Assembly (NCBI GenBank): GCA_002254565.1
Contig: NJEG01000032.1
Span: 1-41,859, forward strand
Source: Candidatus Altarchaeales archaeon ex4484_2
GTDB taxonomy: Archaea; Altiarchaeota; Altiarchaeia; IMC4; QMZM01
Direction: 5' to 3'
Length of the DNA: 41,859 bases
The position numbers were made by a program, and so were the translations under genes. Below, one piece after another: positions 8,024-15,886 of this stretch. Position 1 is the stretch's first letter. Every line of letters begins with the position of its first letter. The notes below the pieces were generated by a model that saw only the letters and a list, made by a program, of their open reading frames with translations, did no database searches and was not told where the DNA came from.

Positions 8024-9004
8024 TTATTTATTACCCCACTTTTTGGGATACGTGCCTTCCCGCATTATAACACGTTCAAGGGCCAAGACCTTACCCTTAT
8101 CCATGGCCATGATATCCTGGCTTGAATAAAGACTCCGCCCTAAGGCAACGAGCTCGCTTTTGAGACTCAAAACAGCCACTAAATCATCCACATCTATCCC
8201 TGATGCTAACTTCGAGATTCCTGGAGCATACACTGGGGCGCCATGGCAGATAGCGTCAATTGCATTATCATTAACCCAGAGTTTTTTCAGATGTGAGACA
8301 CCATCCTCCATAGGGTAAACCACAGACCTCATGTATCTCTCATCTCCACTCTCCTTGTAGAACTCGAAGGCATCCTTGAGGTCGTGTAAGGTCACAGAAT
8401 CATCCTCCGTGAAGGGGCCGGAGCGGATGCGCCTTAATTCCTTCATACTAGCACCGGAGCCCAGTATCAGACCAGCATCATGGCAGAGCTTCCGTATGTA
8501 GGTGCCTGCCTCACAGTCAACCCTGAACAACACATCCCTACCATTAACCTCAAAAATCTCCAGTTCATAGATCTCCCTCTTCCTAAGCTGTATCTTGACC
8601 GCAGACTTCAGGGGAGGGGTCTGGTAAAGTACACCCTGAAGATGCTGTAATGTCTCCCTGATTCTGTCTTCCGGAACATCAGAATGCAATCGCATGAAGG
8701 TTATGTACTCCTTACCTGAGGATAATAAAATTCTGAGCAGCTTGGTTGAATCCAATAAACCAATCGGCAACACCCCAGAAACCTTAGGATCAAGGGTTCC
8801 GGAGTGACCTGCCTTCCCTATCCCCAATATGCCCTTAACCCAGGAAACCACCTGATGGCTTGTAGGTCCAGCCGGCTTATCCAGGATCACAAAACCCATC
8901 CTCAAGTGCTCGTCTATAGACCTATCCTCCGGAGAGCAACCAAAGCGTGGGTCTGTTTCAGACTCTTGCTTAACCAGGATATCATCTGAGTTATGGGGAT
9001 TCAT
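8024..9004 (-). CDS. cbf5: tRNA/rRNA pseudouridine synthase Cbf5 (archaeal TruB family)
   Basis: This is the catalytic subunit of archaeal H/ACA RNPs, which isomerises uridine to pseudouridine in rRNA and also acts at tRNA position 55. The TruB core begins FVILDKPAGPTSH. The catalytic motif GHSGTLDPKVSG contains Asp72, followed by GVLPIGL, and GTYIRKLCHDAG lies further on. A PUA domain fills roughly residues 240-322 (LWVNDNAIDAICHGAPVYAPG). The length (326) is normal, with a ~33-residue N-terminal extension. It follows rpl14e on the same strand by 8 bases, a gene order common in archaea. Confidence 0.95.
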   Translation of the reverse strand: MNPHNSDDILVKQESETDPRFGCSPEDRSIDEHLRMGFVILDKPAGPTSHQVVSWVKGILGIGKAGHSGTLDPKVSGVLPIGLLDSTKLLRILLSSGKEYITFMRLHSDVPEDRIRETLQHLQGVLYQTPPLKSAVKIQLRKREIYELEIFEVNGRDVLFRVDCEAGTYIRKLCHDAGLILGSGASMKELRRIRSGPFTEDDSVTLHDLKDAFEFYKESGDERYMRSVVYPMEDGVSHLKKLWVNDNAIDAICHGAPVYAPGISKLASGIDVDDLVAVLSLKSELVALGRSLYSSQDIMAMDKGKVLALERVIMREGTYPKKWGNK

Positions 9005-9012
9005 CTTCCTCC

Positions 9013-9243
9013 CTAAAAGCCTTCCTTTTCAAGGGCTTTGACTATGGTTTCCGTCTTAGATCCCTTCCTGATTTTCAAAACAACAGGAAGCGGCTCAAGA
9101 TGTCTGATGCTTACTTCACCACGCTTGACTTTTTTACCATCTACCATAACCTTATTTCCTTCAGGCTCCTTAAGAACAACACAATAGTCTCCTGCATCCC
9201 TGCCCCGCACCTTCCTGCAAACCCTGCCTTTTTCAAGAATCAT
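9013..9243 (-). CDS. rpl14e: Large-subunit ribosomal protein L14e
   Basis: This is the small KOW-like L14e protein of the archaeal/eukaryotic 50S subunit, 76 residues from the ATG. It begins MILEKGRVCRKVRGRDAG and has the typical VVLKEPEGNKVMVDG and RRGEVSIRHLEPL-like centre (here KRGEVSIRHLEPLP). A TTG four codons upstream would keep the frame, but a GAGGT motif sits 5 bases before the ATG at 9243 and fixes that start. It forms an operon with cbf5 and is preceded by tRNA-Lys. Confidence 0.93.
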   Translation of the reverse strand: MILEKGRVCRKVRGRDAGDYCVVLKEPEGNKVMVDGKKVKRGEVSIRHLEPLPVVLKIRKGSKTETIVKALEKEGF

Positions 9244-9264
9244 TTTATACCTCAATTCACTTCA

Positions 9265-9338
9265 TGGGCCCGACGGGATTCGAACCCGCGACCACTCGGT
9301 TAAAAGCCGAGTGCTCTACCAGACTGAGCTACAGGCCC
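9265..9338 (-). tRNA. tRNA-Lys (anticodon TTT)
   Basis: The acceptor arms GGGCCTG and CGGGCCC pair with one wobble. The anticodon stem CTCGG/CCGAG encloses CTTTTAA, giving TTT. The T arm is GCGGGTTCGAATCCCGT and the discriminator is A. No CCA is encoded. It lies 21 bases upstream of rpl14e on the same strand. Confidence 0.94.
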
Positions 9339-9389
9339 AATAAATCAGGTAGGATATTTTTAGGGAATTCAGATATAAAAATCTAGCCC

Positions 9390-10769
9390 CTAATCCTTCT
9401 CCCCTGCACGAGCAAGAGTCGGCTTTCTGGGTTTCTTGATCAATTTAAGAATAACCATGATTACAGCAATACCCACTATAATCACAACAACACCAGCTAC
9501 GATAATGATAAGGCCCGAGTCCCCTAATAAGCCTTTATTGGGCTGTGTTGTCGTTGTCGTGGATGATGTTGATGTTGTTGTTGTCGTGGATGATGTTGAT
9601 GTTGTTGTTGTCGTGGATGATGTTGATGTTGTTGTTGTCGTGGATGATGTTGTGGTTGTGGTTGCGCTGAAGAAGTCGATTATGTCATCGCCGTTGGAGT
9701 CTGCTCTCGAGCCGAAGACATATAACCCCCCCTTCTGTGAGGCTGCTATAATCTCGGCTTTACCATCGCGGTTTAGATCTGCTACAGCAAGACCGGAGTC
9801 TAGCATTCCATCAACCCTGTGATGCCATATTGCGTAAGCTGTGTTGTTGAGTATATACACCACCCCCGCCTGGGAGCCGAATACCATCTCCAGATTACCG
9901 TCGCCGTCGAGATCAGCTAACACAATAGGGGTTGTCTTTGGTACGCTGTAACGCCATATAGTATCCCCCGAGAGATTGTGCAGAATTAAATGTTTGAGAT
10001 CAATCGGCAGCCCCCCCGCCGTAGGCTTCAGGTTTATCTCAGCCCCCTCCGGGAACAAATACCTGTTTGTTTCAGCAATCGAGGTTCTGTACCATCCCAC
10101 AAATTCTGTTCCATTATCATTGTTCATATCTCCAAAGGAGGGGGGTGGATAATTCCCTCCGATAAACTGGCCCTCATATATGGCATGTGAACTGCTTGTC
10201 TTTGGCAAATCAGATACCACCGGGCTTCCGTTAAAGCTCAGGGTATATTCTCCCATCAAAACCTCCTTCACACCATCACCCGTAACATCCAGGAATTCAA
10301 CAGGGTCTGCTACCATCGCCTGATCGGTCCTGTATTTCCACAAAAACCCTCCCAAGTAGTTCAGGAGCACTATCTCCCGGTTACGGGAGCCGAATGCTAT
10401 TTCACCATAGCCATCTCCGTTAAGGTCTGTGGCACCGATTGGAGCAACGATACCACCTAACGTCGAGTAGTTCCAAAGCTGCCTACCCGAGAAATCGAAT
10501 ACGTAAAGCATACCATTCTCGCTGCCCACCATAACCTCCAGGAAGCCGTCGTTGTTTATGTCGTAGGCAACCGGGTTGGTAAGAGACGCGTTGGCTGAAT
10601 AATTCCAGAGAGAGCCTAATTCCCCGATATCCATCCGGGAATCTATTGGAGAATAACCTGTGTTGTTGAAGTCATGCTGGAATACACCCCAAGAGGTGGC
10701 AGATAAATTCCAGGAAAAACATAATATTAACCCAATCAAAAAAAATCTTTTTTTCATTATCTTAAACAT
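9390..10769 (-). CDS. Secreted FG-GAP/VCBS repeat protein with Thr/Ser stalk and membrane anchor
   Basis: The 459-residue protein has an N-terminal signal peptide (KKRFFLIGLILCFSWNLSA). About six FG-GAP-type blades follow, each with a calcium-loop-like D-x-[ND]-x-DG motif: DINNDGFLEV, DLNGDGYGEI, DVTGDGVKEV, DLDGDGNLEM and DLNRDGKAEI. The fold is probably a beta-propeller outside the cell. A stalk of TTTTTSTSS repeats at ~370-405 follows, then a membrane helix (GLIIIVAGVVVIIVGIAVIMVIL) and a short basic tail. It is probably a surface-anchored, O-glycosylated adhesion or binding protein; the ligand is unknown. The ATG five codons inside (MKKRFF) is an alternative start. Confidence 0.85.
   Translation of the reverse strand: MFKIMKKRFFLIGLILCFSWNLSATSWGVFQHDFNNTGYSPIDSRMDIGELGSLWNYSANASLTNPVAYDINNDGFLEVMVGSENGMLYVFDFSGRQLWNYSTLGGIVAPIGATDLNGDGYGEIAFGSRNREIVLLNYLGGFLWKYRTDQAMVADPVEFLDVTGDGVKEVLMGEYTLSFNGSPVVSDLPKTSSSHAIYEGQFIGGNYPPPSFGDMNNDNGTEFVGWYRTSIAETNRYLFPEGAEINLKPTAGGLPIDLKHLILHNLSGDTIWRYSVPKTTPIVLADLDGDGNLEMVFGSQAGVVYILNNTAYAIWHHRVDGMLDSGLAVADLNRDGKAEIIAASQKGGLYVFGSRADSNGDDIIDFFSATTTTTSSTTTTTSTSSTTTTTSTSSTTTTTSTSSTTTTTQPNKGLLGDSGLIIIVAGVVVIIVGIAVIMVILKLIKKPRKPTLARAGEKD
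9552..9653 (-). repeat. 27-bp tandem repeat encoding the Thr/Ser stalk
   Basis: A 27-base unit (nine codons, TTTTTSTSS) is repeated over three times head to tail with almost no variation. Such a tract can change length by slippage, which would change the stalk length of the surface protein. Confidence 0.8.
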
Positions 10770-10839
10770 GGAAACACAACATTATATCAAATAAGTACAT
10801 AAAACACATTCACATAAATTATTAAGTATTGATACATAT

Positions 10840-11643
10840 ATGATGGAGTTAATGGAATATATCCTGATGGGGATCTTGCAGGGCGTGACAGAGTGGCTTC
10901 CAGTCAGCAGCACCGGACAGAGCATGCTTGCCTTAATCTCTGTACTGCAGGCGAGCCCGGAAACAGCACTGAAGTTTGCCATATACCTGCACATCGGGAC
11001 CATGCTGGCTGTCCTTGTAAGGTTCAGGAAAGAGGTTAAACACATTCTCACTTCGCTGCCCAAGAGGGGGGAAGATAAAATCACATCCTATCTTATTGTT
11101 TCCACAATAGTTACCGGCCTGGTGGGGGTGCCAGTATATCTCCTGATGAAGCAGTCCCTGGGGATTCTGGCAGAGCAGGGGGAGCTGGTGACTGCATTAA
11201 TTGGGGTATTCCTAGTATTGACCGGCTTCTCCATACACCTCTCCCATAACAAAGTTGGTTTACGGCAGATAGAGAACATAACCCTCAGGGATATGGTGGT
11301 GGGGGGTATGGCGCAGGGTTTCGCCATAATCCCGGGCGTATCCAGGTCAGGTATAACGACAGCAACTCTGTTGTTTCTGGGGCTGAAACAGGATACCGCC
11401 TTAAAACTCTCTTTTCTCATGTCGGTTCCCGCCGTTCTGGGGGCTGTAGCGTTAGACCTGCTCCAGGGGGATTTTCTTGTCTACGACTTCACAGGATTAA
11501 TTACTGCCGTGTTCACATCATTTATTGTGGGCTACGCTACCATGGACATTCTTATCCGGTTCTCAAGAAGGATACGGTTTGATGTGTTCTGCGTTTTTTT
11601 CGGCTTGATTGCGGTGGTCGTTTCCATGGTGGGTGTACTATGA
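10840..11643 (+). CDS. uppP: Undecaprenyl-diphosphatase family protein (UppP/BacA)
   Basis: This 267-residue polytopic membrane phosphatase recycles polyprenyl diphosphate to the monophosphate carrier. In archaea the likely substrate is the lipid carrier for glycosylation. Diagnostic motifs are GVTEWLPVSSTGQ (catalytic Glu18) and PGVSRSGIT. It has about eight membrane segments and a normal length. A TATA-like ATAAATTA at 10814-10821 lies ~20 bases before the ATG, so the transcript may be leaderless. Its TGA stop overlaps the pcm start (ATGA), indicating co-translation. Confidence 0.95.
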   Translation: MMELMEYILMGILQGVTEWLPVSSTGQSMLALISVLQASPETALKFAIYLHIGTMLAVLVRFRKEVKHILTSLPKRGEDKITSYLIVSTIVTGLVGVPVYLLMKQSLGILAEQGELVTALIGVFLVLTGFSIHLSHNKVGLRQIENITLRDMVVGGMAQGFAIIPGVSRSGITTATLLFLGLKQDTALKLSFLMSVPAVLGAVALDLLQGDFLVYDFTGLITAVFTSFIVGYATMDILIRFSRRIRFDVFCVFFGLIAVVVSMVGVL

Positions 11644-12293
11644 AAACAAGGGTTGTGTGGGAATGGGAGAGGAAGAAACTGGTTGATTCACTAATCTCGA
11701 AAGGCTACCTGAGTGACGAGAAAGTGAAGGGGGCGATGCTATCTGTTCCCAGACACGAGTTCATACCTCAAGAGATGAGAATGCATGCCTACAGGGACAC
11801 GCCCCTGACTATCGGCTCAGGGCAGACTATCTCAGCACCGCATATGGTCGCCATCATGACCGGGGAGCTTGGTGCAAGAATAGATAGCAGGATACTGGAG
11901 GTTGGCGCCGGCAGCGGATACCAGGCTGCGGTGTTGGCTGAGATAGCAACCGAGGGGGAAGTGGTTACGCTGGAGAGAATCAAGGAACTTGCTGATTACG
12001 CCAGAATGAACCTTGAAAGACTAGGCTATGCGAACGTGGAGGTTATACATGCCGAAGGAACCCAGGGTTACAGGGAGAAAGCCCCATATGACCTGATTAT
12101 TGTCACAGCAGCTGCTCCAAGGATTCCCAAGGCATTAATCGAACAGCTCAAAGAGGGGGGCAGGATGCTTATACCTGTGGGGGGGAAACTGATGCAGACC
12201 CTGATGCTGGTGGAGAAAAAAAAGGGTGTGGTGGTGAAAAAAGAGATATGTGGCTGCGTCTTTGTGCCCCTGATAGGGGAAGACGGATGGTAG
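11640..12293 (+). CDS. pcm: Protein-L-isoaspartate O-methyltransferase
   Basis: This 217-residue enzyme methylates isoaspartyl residues using S-adenosylmethionine and so starts repair of damaged proteins. The family start VPRHEF and the substrate motif GSGQTISAPHMV are present. The SAM-binding motif I is ILEVGAGSGYQAAVLAE, and post-motif ERIKELADYARMNLERLGY follows. The IPVGG segment near the end is also typical. It overlaps uppP by 4 bases and converges on trm56, whose end is 2 bases away. Confidence 0.95.
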   Translation: MKTRVVWEWERKKLVDSLISKGYLSDEKVKGAMLSVPRHEFIPQEMRMHAYRDTPLTIGSGQTISAPHMVAIMTGELGARIDSRILEVGAGSGYQAAVLAEIATEGEVVTLERIKELADYARMNLERLGYANVEVIHAEGTQGYREKAPYDLIIVTAAAPRIPKALIEQLKEGGRMLIPVGGKLMQTLMLVEKKKGVVVKKEICGCVFVPLIGEDGW

Positions 12294-12295
12294 AT

Positions 12296-12805
12296 TCAAC
12301 CCTCAACTCTTTTACCATGCTCCTGTGGAATAATCTTTTTCCCACCACCAAACTCCTTATCCAACTCTAATCCCTTATAGAGGCGGTCCAGGTAGACTGC
12401 GAGGGCAGCTACCTCTGAGTGCGGTTGGTTTCCTACGGCTATGTTATAGTCTGCCAGCTGATAGACTTCGGAGGGGACTTTCTTCCCGCCTAAAACCACC
12501 AGCTTGTCCCTGTTCCCTGACAAAGCCAGCTCCGGTGCCTTGTTTATGTTGATGCCGTACATGGTTAAATGTATAGAGTCCCCATCGAAATCCCTGATGT
12601 ATTTACGCCAGTCGATGGTTGAGCTAACAGTGAATGAACCACCCCATTCAGACACTACCTGCTGGATGCTATCCTCGACGTGGGGGTCGTGGACGTCCAT
12701 GACCAGCTTATCAGCACCGAAGGCCCTGGACACCAGGCCAAGGTGTGTGCTGATGCGCTTGTCTCTCGCGAACCGGTGACCTAACCGCAGGACTTCAATT
12801 CTCAT
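12296..12805 (-). CDS. tRNA (cytidine(56)-2'-O)-methyltransferase Trm56
   Basis: This archaea-specific SPOUT methyltransferase modifies C56 in the tRNA T loop. The ATG at 12805 gives 169 residues starting MRIEVLRLGHRFARDKRIST, the conserved family opening. Further family signatures are THLGLVSRAFGA, the SPOUT knot segments LVVLGGKKVPSEVY and NIAVGNQPHSEVAALAVYLDR. The frame is open 16 codons further upstream, but that overlaps the upstream gene and is not conserved-looking. It starts 11 bases inside the end of the FAD dehydrogenase gene, so the two are co-transcribed. Confidence 0.93.
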   Translation of the reverse strand: MRIEVLRLGHRFARDKRISTHLGLVSRAFGADKLVMDVHDPHVEDSIQQVVSEWGGSFTVSSTIDWRKYIRDFDGDSIHLTMYGININKAPELALSGNRDKLVVLGGKKVPSEVYQLADYNIAVGNQPHSEVAALAVYLDRLYKGLELDKEFGGGKKIIPQEHGKRVEG

Positions 12806-14192
12806 CTTTATCCAGTAGCCCCCTAGCAGCCAGTAACCCTGTAGCGGCAGCATTAACGATATCCCTGCTTAAACCAGCCCCGTCTCCGGCGACAAACAAG
12901 CCCCCTAAACTAGACTGCATTCTCGCGTCAACACTTACCTGGGTGGCATAGAACTTGATTTCGGGAGCATAAAGCAGCGTGGAGTCGGAATAAACACCCG
13001 GGATGATTTCATTCAGTTTCTTCAGGCCCTCAATCAGGTCCATGACGATTCTGTGAGGCAATGCCATTGAGATGTCTCCCGGGGTAACATCGGTGAATGT
13101 GGGCTGAATGCGGTTGCTTTCAATCCGGCCGTTATGTGAGCGCCTGCCCCTCCTCAGGTCACCCAGCCTCTGGAGTATCGGCTTCCCTCCCCCTATGGTG
13201 GTGGAAAGCTTGGCAATAGACATCCCGTACTCGATTGTATCCTCCAGCGGTTCGGTTAACTCCACCCTCACAAGGAATGCGAAGTTGGTGTTCTCTGAGT
13301 CTTTTTTTATGAACGAGTGCCCGTTGACTCCAACTACGCCGTCATAGTTTTCCTTGACCACGAAACCCCTGTGGTTGGTGCAGAAGGTTCTCACAAAGTC
13401 ATCATATCTCTCGCTTCTGATATGGAACTTCGGGTCCCTGTTGATTTCTATGATGTCGTCCATGACTATGGCGGGGACCTCCACCCTGACGCCGACGTCA
13501 ATCCCGGAAAATTTTGCATTAATCTCGTGTCTTTGCACGAGGGAATTAAACCATGAAGCCCCATATCGTCCCGGAGCAGCCAGCACGTATATCCCTTTGA
13601 TTTTTCTCCCACCTCCTAGGACAACACCCTTGCAGGTGCCTTCTTCAATCAATAAATCATCAACCTTTGTCTCCAGCATGAACTCAACACCCTCTCCCAG
13701 GAGATAGTCCCTGAACCTGGCTATCACCTTAGGGCTCTCATCAGTGCCTATGTGTCTCTGGGGAATATCCACAAAGCTTACCCCAACCGATGCGGCCTTC
13801 TTTTTTAGGTTGTGGATTGCCTCCTCGTCTACTCCATAGAGTCTATTAGGGCAGCCGAATTCAAGGAATATCTTATCCACTCTACCTATCAGGTCAAGGG
13901 CTTCTTTCTGGTTGCTGGTGAAATCAGCCAGGTTCCCTCCAATGTCCGGTCTCAGGTTGAGTGTGCCATCGCTGTAGGTTCCGGTACCCCCCACACCACA
14001 CATTATGTCGCAGGGAACGCAGTTCACGCACACGCCGGTCTCCTCCATCGGGCATTTCCTGTCCTCTATATCCCTGCCCTCGTCAATCAATAGAATAGAG
14101 CCATTGAATTCATTCTTAACCAGCTCGTATGCAGCGAACATGCCGGCAGGACCTGCCCCAACAATCACCACATCATAATGTTCCTTTGCCAC
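12795..14192 (-). CDS. NAD(P)/FAD-dependent dehydrogenase (COG2509-like)
   Basis: This 465-residue flavoprotein has the FAD Rossmann motif VIVGAGPAGMFAAYEL at residues 8-23. A Cys-rich stretch follows (CPMEETGVCVNCVPCDIMCG), then GGTGTYSDGTLNLRPDIGG, a hallmark of COG2509 uncharacterised FAD-dependent dehydrogenases. The C-terminal FAD motif is GLFVAGDGAGLSRDIVNAAA. The enzyme's substrate is unknown. The Cys cluster could bind a metal or FeS centre or be redox-active (inference). The start is GTG at 14192. A TATA-like box 24-33 bases upstream suggests a leaderless message. trm56 follows in the same operon. Confidence 0.9.
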   Translation of the reverse strand: MAKEHYDVVIVGAGPAGMFAAYELVKNEFNGSILLIDEGRDIEDRKCPMEETGVCVNCVPCDIMCGVGGTGTYSDGTLNLRPDIGGNLADFTSNQKEALDLIGRVDKIFLEFGCPNRLYGVDEEAIHNLKKKAASVGVSFVDIPQRHIGTDESPKVIARFRDYLLGEGVEFMLETKVDDLLIEEGTCKGVVLGGGRKIKGIYVLAAPGRYGASWFNSLVQRHEINAKFSGIDVGVRVEVPAIVMDDIIEINRDPKFHIRSERYDDFVRTFCTNHRGFVVKENYDGVVGVNGHSFIKKDSENTNFAFLVRVELTEPLEDTIEYGMSIAKLSTTIGGGKPILQRLGDLRRGRRSHNGRIESNRIQPTFTDVTPGDISMALPHRIVMDLIEGLKKLNEIIPGVYSDSTLLYAPEIKFYATQVSVDARMQSSLGGLFVAGDGAGLSRDIVNAAATGLLAARGLLDKDEN

Positions 14193-14215
14193 AGTAATTC
14201 AATAGAGTATACTAG

Positions 14216-14225
14216 CTTAAATATC
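14216..14225 (-). promoter_or_regulatory. TATA-like box for the FAD dehydrogenase operon
   Basis: GATATTTAAG on the minus strand is centred ~28 bases before the GTG start at 14192. That is the spacing expected for an archaeal promoter giving a leaderless transcript. Confidence 0.4.
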
Positions 14226-14229
14226 TACC

Positions 14230-14703
14230 TTATACCTTGGGTATTATTATCCTGCCTTCATCGTCGCCGACCTCCTCCGTAGAGTTTTTGAGGTGGAGAA
14301 AGGCGGTTATCGCAGAGAACACAGCATCTAATTCATCCCTGGAGAGGAATCTTTTCTCAATATCCCCGCTTAACCCGGAGGATAGGAGGTTTTTCTGCAC
14401 CACCTGGTTGTCCCGGTCATAGAAGCCGAGGATTTTAGCTGATGCTATTGCATAGACCTCAATCAACCTGAATCCCTCCCTGCTCAAGTCCTCAGCCAGC
14501 GAAGAACCCCTGCGGGCCAAAACCTCCATACCCCTCAGGGTCACTGGAAGAGCACCATATCTCGATAACTCCGCATCACATCCTCTATTCCTGCCGTTAT
14601 AGATTAAGGGAGCGTCCACGGCAGTTAACTCAGGATGCACCTTCTTAAGGTTGTCCATGATCTCCTGGTTAGAGTGCAGTACCCTCAGGGAAACATGTTT
14701 CAC
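14230..14703 (-). CDS. Predicted RNase H-fold nuclease (DUF429/COG2410-like), 5' end uncertain
   Basis: The frame from GTG 14703 gives 157 residues with family features: LTAVDAPLIYNG, RGCDAELSRYGALPV, RGMEVLARRGSSLAEDL and FRLIEVYAIASAKILGF. The normal first strand (G-I-D-L-A-G...TG) is missing from this start. The same open frame upstream reads CLAGNPENDSGFCILSVDG back to ~14781, where a stop closes it, but it contains no ATG, GTG or TTG. So the gene is either 5'-truncated against pyrF or uses a rare start (ATT or ATA). It is head-to-head with pyrF. Confidence 0.7.
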   Translation of the reverse strand: MKHVSLRVLHSNQEIMDNLKKVHPELTAVDAPLIYNGRNRGCDAELSRYGALPVTLRGMEVLARRGSSLAEDLSREGFRLIEVYAIASAKILGFYDRDNQVVQKNLLSSGLSGDIEKRFLSRDELDAVFSAITAFLHLKNSTEEVGDDEGRIIIPKV

Positions 14704-14762
14704 GTCCCCATCAACCGATAGTATGCAGAAACCTGAGTCATTTTCCGGGTTACCGGCTAAAC

Positions 14763-15542
14763 ATGAGATTCCACGAAAAATACCTTAAAGCTAGGGAAGA
14801 GAGGGAAAGCATTCTCTGTATTGGATTAGACCCAGCCCTCAAAGAGCAAAGGAAGCATGAGGTTATACCCGAAAAATACGGGGACGACCTTCTGGGATTC
14901 TGCCTGGATATCATAGATAAGACGGCAGAGCATGCGTGTGCCTTCAAGATAAACAGCCAGTATGTCTTGTTCAAGCTTACCTTGGATGAGTTGATGCTAC
15001 TGAATCAGGTCGTAAGAGACAAGGGCTGTCTGTCTATACTGGACCACAAGCTGGGGGATATCAACGAATCAAACAATTCTGCTTTCTATTGGATAAAGAA
15101 GGCAGGTTTTGATGCACTCACATATAATCCATACTCGGGGAATCTACGGGATGCGGCAGATGACGCGCACCACCACGATCTTGGGTTGTTTGTTCTAACA
15201 TTAATGTCCAACCCCCAGGCGGAATGGATACAAAAGGATGCTCCAGACGACCAGCCTCCCCTATATGAGCGAATAGCTAGGGAAGCAGGTCGCTCAAAAG
15301 CGGACGGGGTTGTTGTTGGAACAACAGATCATGTGAAAAACATTGACCTGAAAAGGATAAAGGTCGCCTCCAGAGATGAAACAATCTACCTCTGCCCGGG
15401 TGTAGGTAAACAGCAGGGGGCTATGGGAAAAATATTTAATGCTCTGGGAGATAACCTGCTGGTGAATGTGGGGCGGGCGATTATATACGATCAACATCCT
15501 GGAGAGAAAGCAAATGGGTATAGGAAGCTTTTTGAGAAGTAG
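14763..15542 (+). CDS. pyrF: Orotidine 5'-phosphate decarboxylase
   Basis: This enzyme performs the last step of UMP synthesis, decarboxylating OMP. The 259-residue TIM-barrel protein starts MRFHEKYLKAREERESILCIGLDPAL. The catalytic tetrad motif D-x-K-x-x-D-I is seen as DHKLGDI with D94, K96 and D99. C-terminal phosphate-binding segments are CPGVGKQQG and NVGRAIIYD. Its length fits the longer, bacterial-type-2-like group rather than the ~210-residue archaeal form. The ATG lies opposite the 5' end of the RNase H-fold gene. pth2 begins 29 bases before its stop. Confidence 0.93.
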   Translation: MRFHEKYLKAREERESILCIGLDPALKEQRKHEVIPEKYGDDLLGFCLDIIDKTAEHACAFKINSQYVLFKLTLDELMLLNQVVRDKGCLSILDHKLGDINESNNSAFYWIKKAGFDALTYNPYSGNLRDAADDAHHHDLGLFVLTLMSNPQAEWIQKDAPDDQPPLYERIAREAGRSKADGVVVGTTDHVKNIDLKRIKVASRDETIYLCPGVGKQQGAMGKIFNALGDNLLVNVGRAIIYDQHPGEKANGYRKLFEK

Positions 15543-15882
15543 GTGGGAACTCAAGCAGGTCATTGTGGTGAGAAATGATCTGAAGATGAGCAGGGGCAAG
15601 ACGGCAGCGCAGGTAGCGCACGCCTCACTGTCGGCTGCTGAGAAAAGCAGCTGGAAAAAGAAATGGCTCTCCCAGGGACAGAAGAAAAGCGTTCTCGGCT
15701 GCAAAGACTTGGATGAGCTTAGAGTAATCCATCAACAGGCAAGAGAATCCAACCTCCCAGCCGCGTTAATAACAGACCAGGGGAGGACTGAACTGGCGGA
15801 GGGGACAACGACCTGTCTTGGTATTGGTCCAGCCCCCGAGGAAGACATAGACAAAATCACAGGAGAACTTAAACTATTGTAA
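15514..15882 (+). CDS. pth2: Peptidyl-tRNA hydrolase, Pth2 type
   Basis: Pth2 releases tRNA from stalled peptidyl-tRNA. The 122-residue protein has the full signature KQVIVVRNDLKMSRGKTAAQ followed by AHAS. Further on are LVIRDAGRTQ-equivalent LITDQGRTEL and the closing TTCLGIGPAPEEDIDKITG. The ATG at 15514 overlaps pyrF by 29 bases; TTG at 15532 is a possible alternative giving a more typical N-terminus. pyrF-pth2-mscS lie with overlaps or gaps under 5 bases, so they are one transcription unit. Confidence 0.93.
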   Translation: MGIGSFLRSRWELKQVIVVRNDLKMSRGKTAAQVAHASLSAAEKSSWKKKWLSQGQKKSVLGCKDLDELRVIHQQARESNLPAALITDQGRTELAEGTTTCLGIGPAPEEDIDKITGELKLL

Positions 15883-15886
15883 AAAA

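Noticed and set aside
9436-9822. Plus-strand 128-codon ORF rich in Val/Asp
   Set aside because: It is the antisense of the Thr/Ser stalk repeat; the repetitive VVVVDDVDV peptide is a reading-frame artefact.
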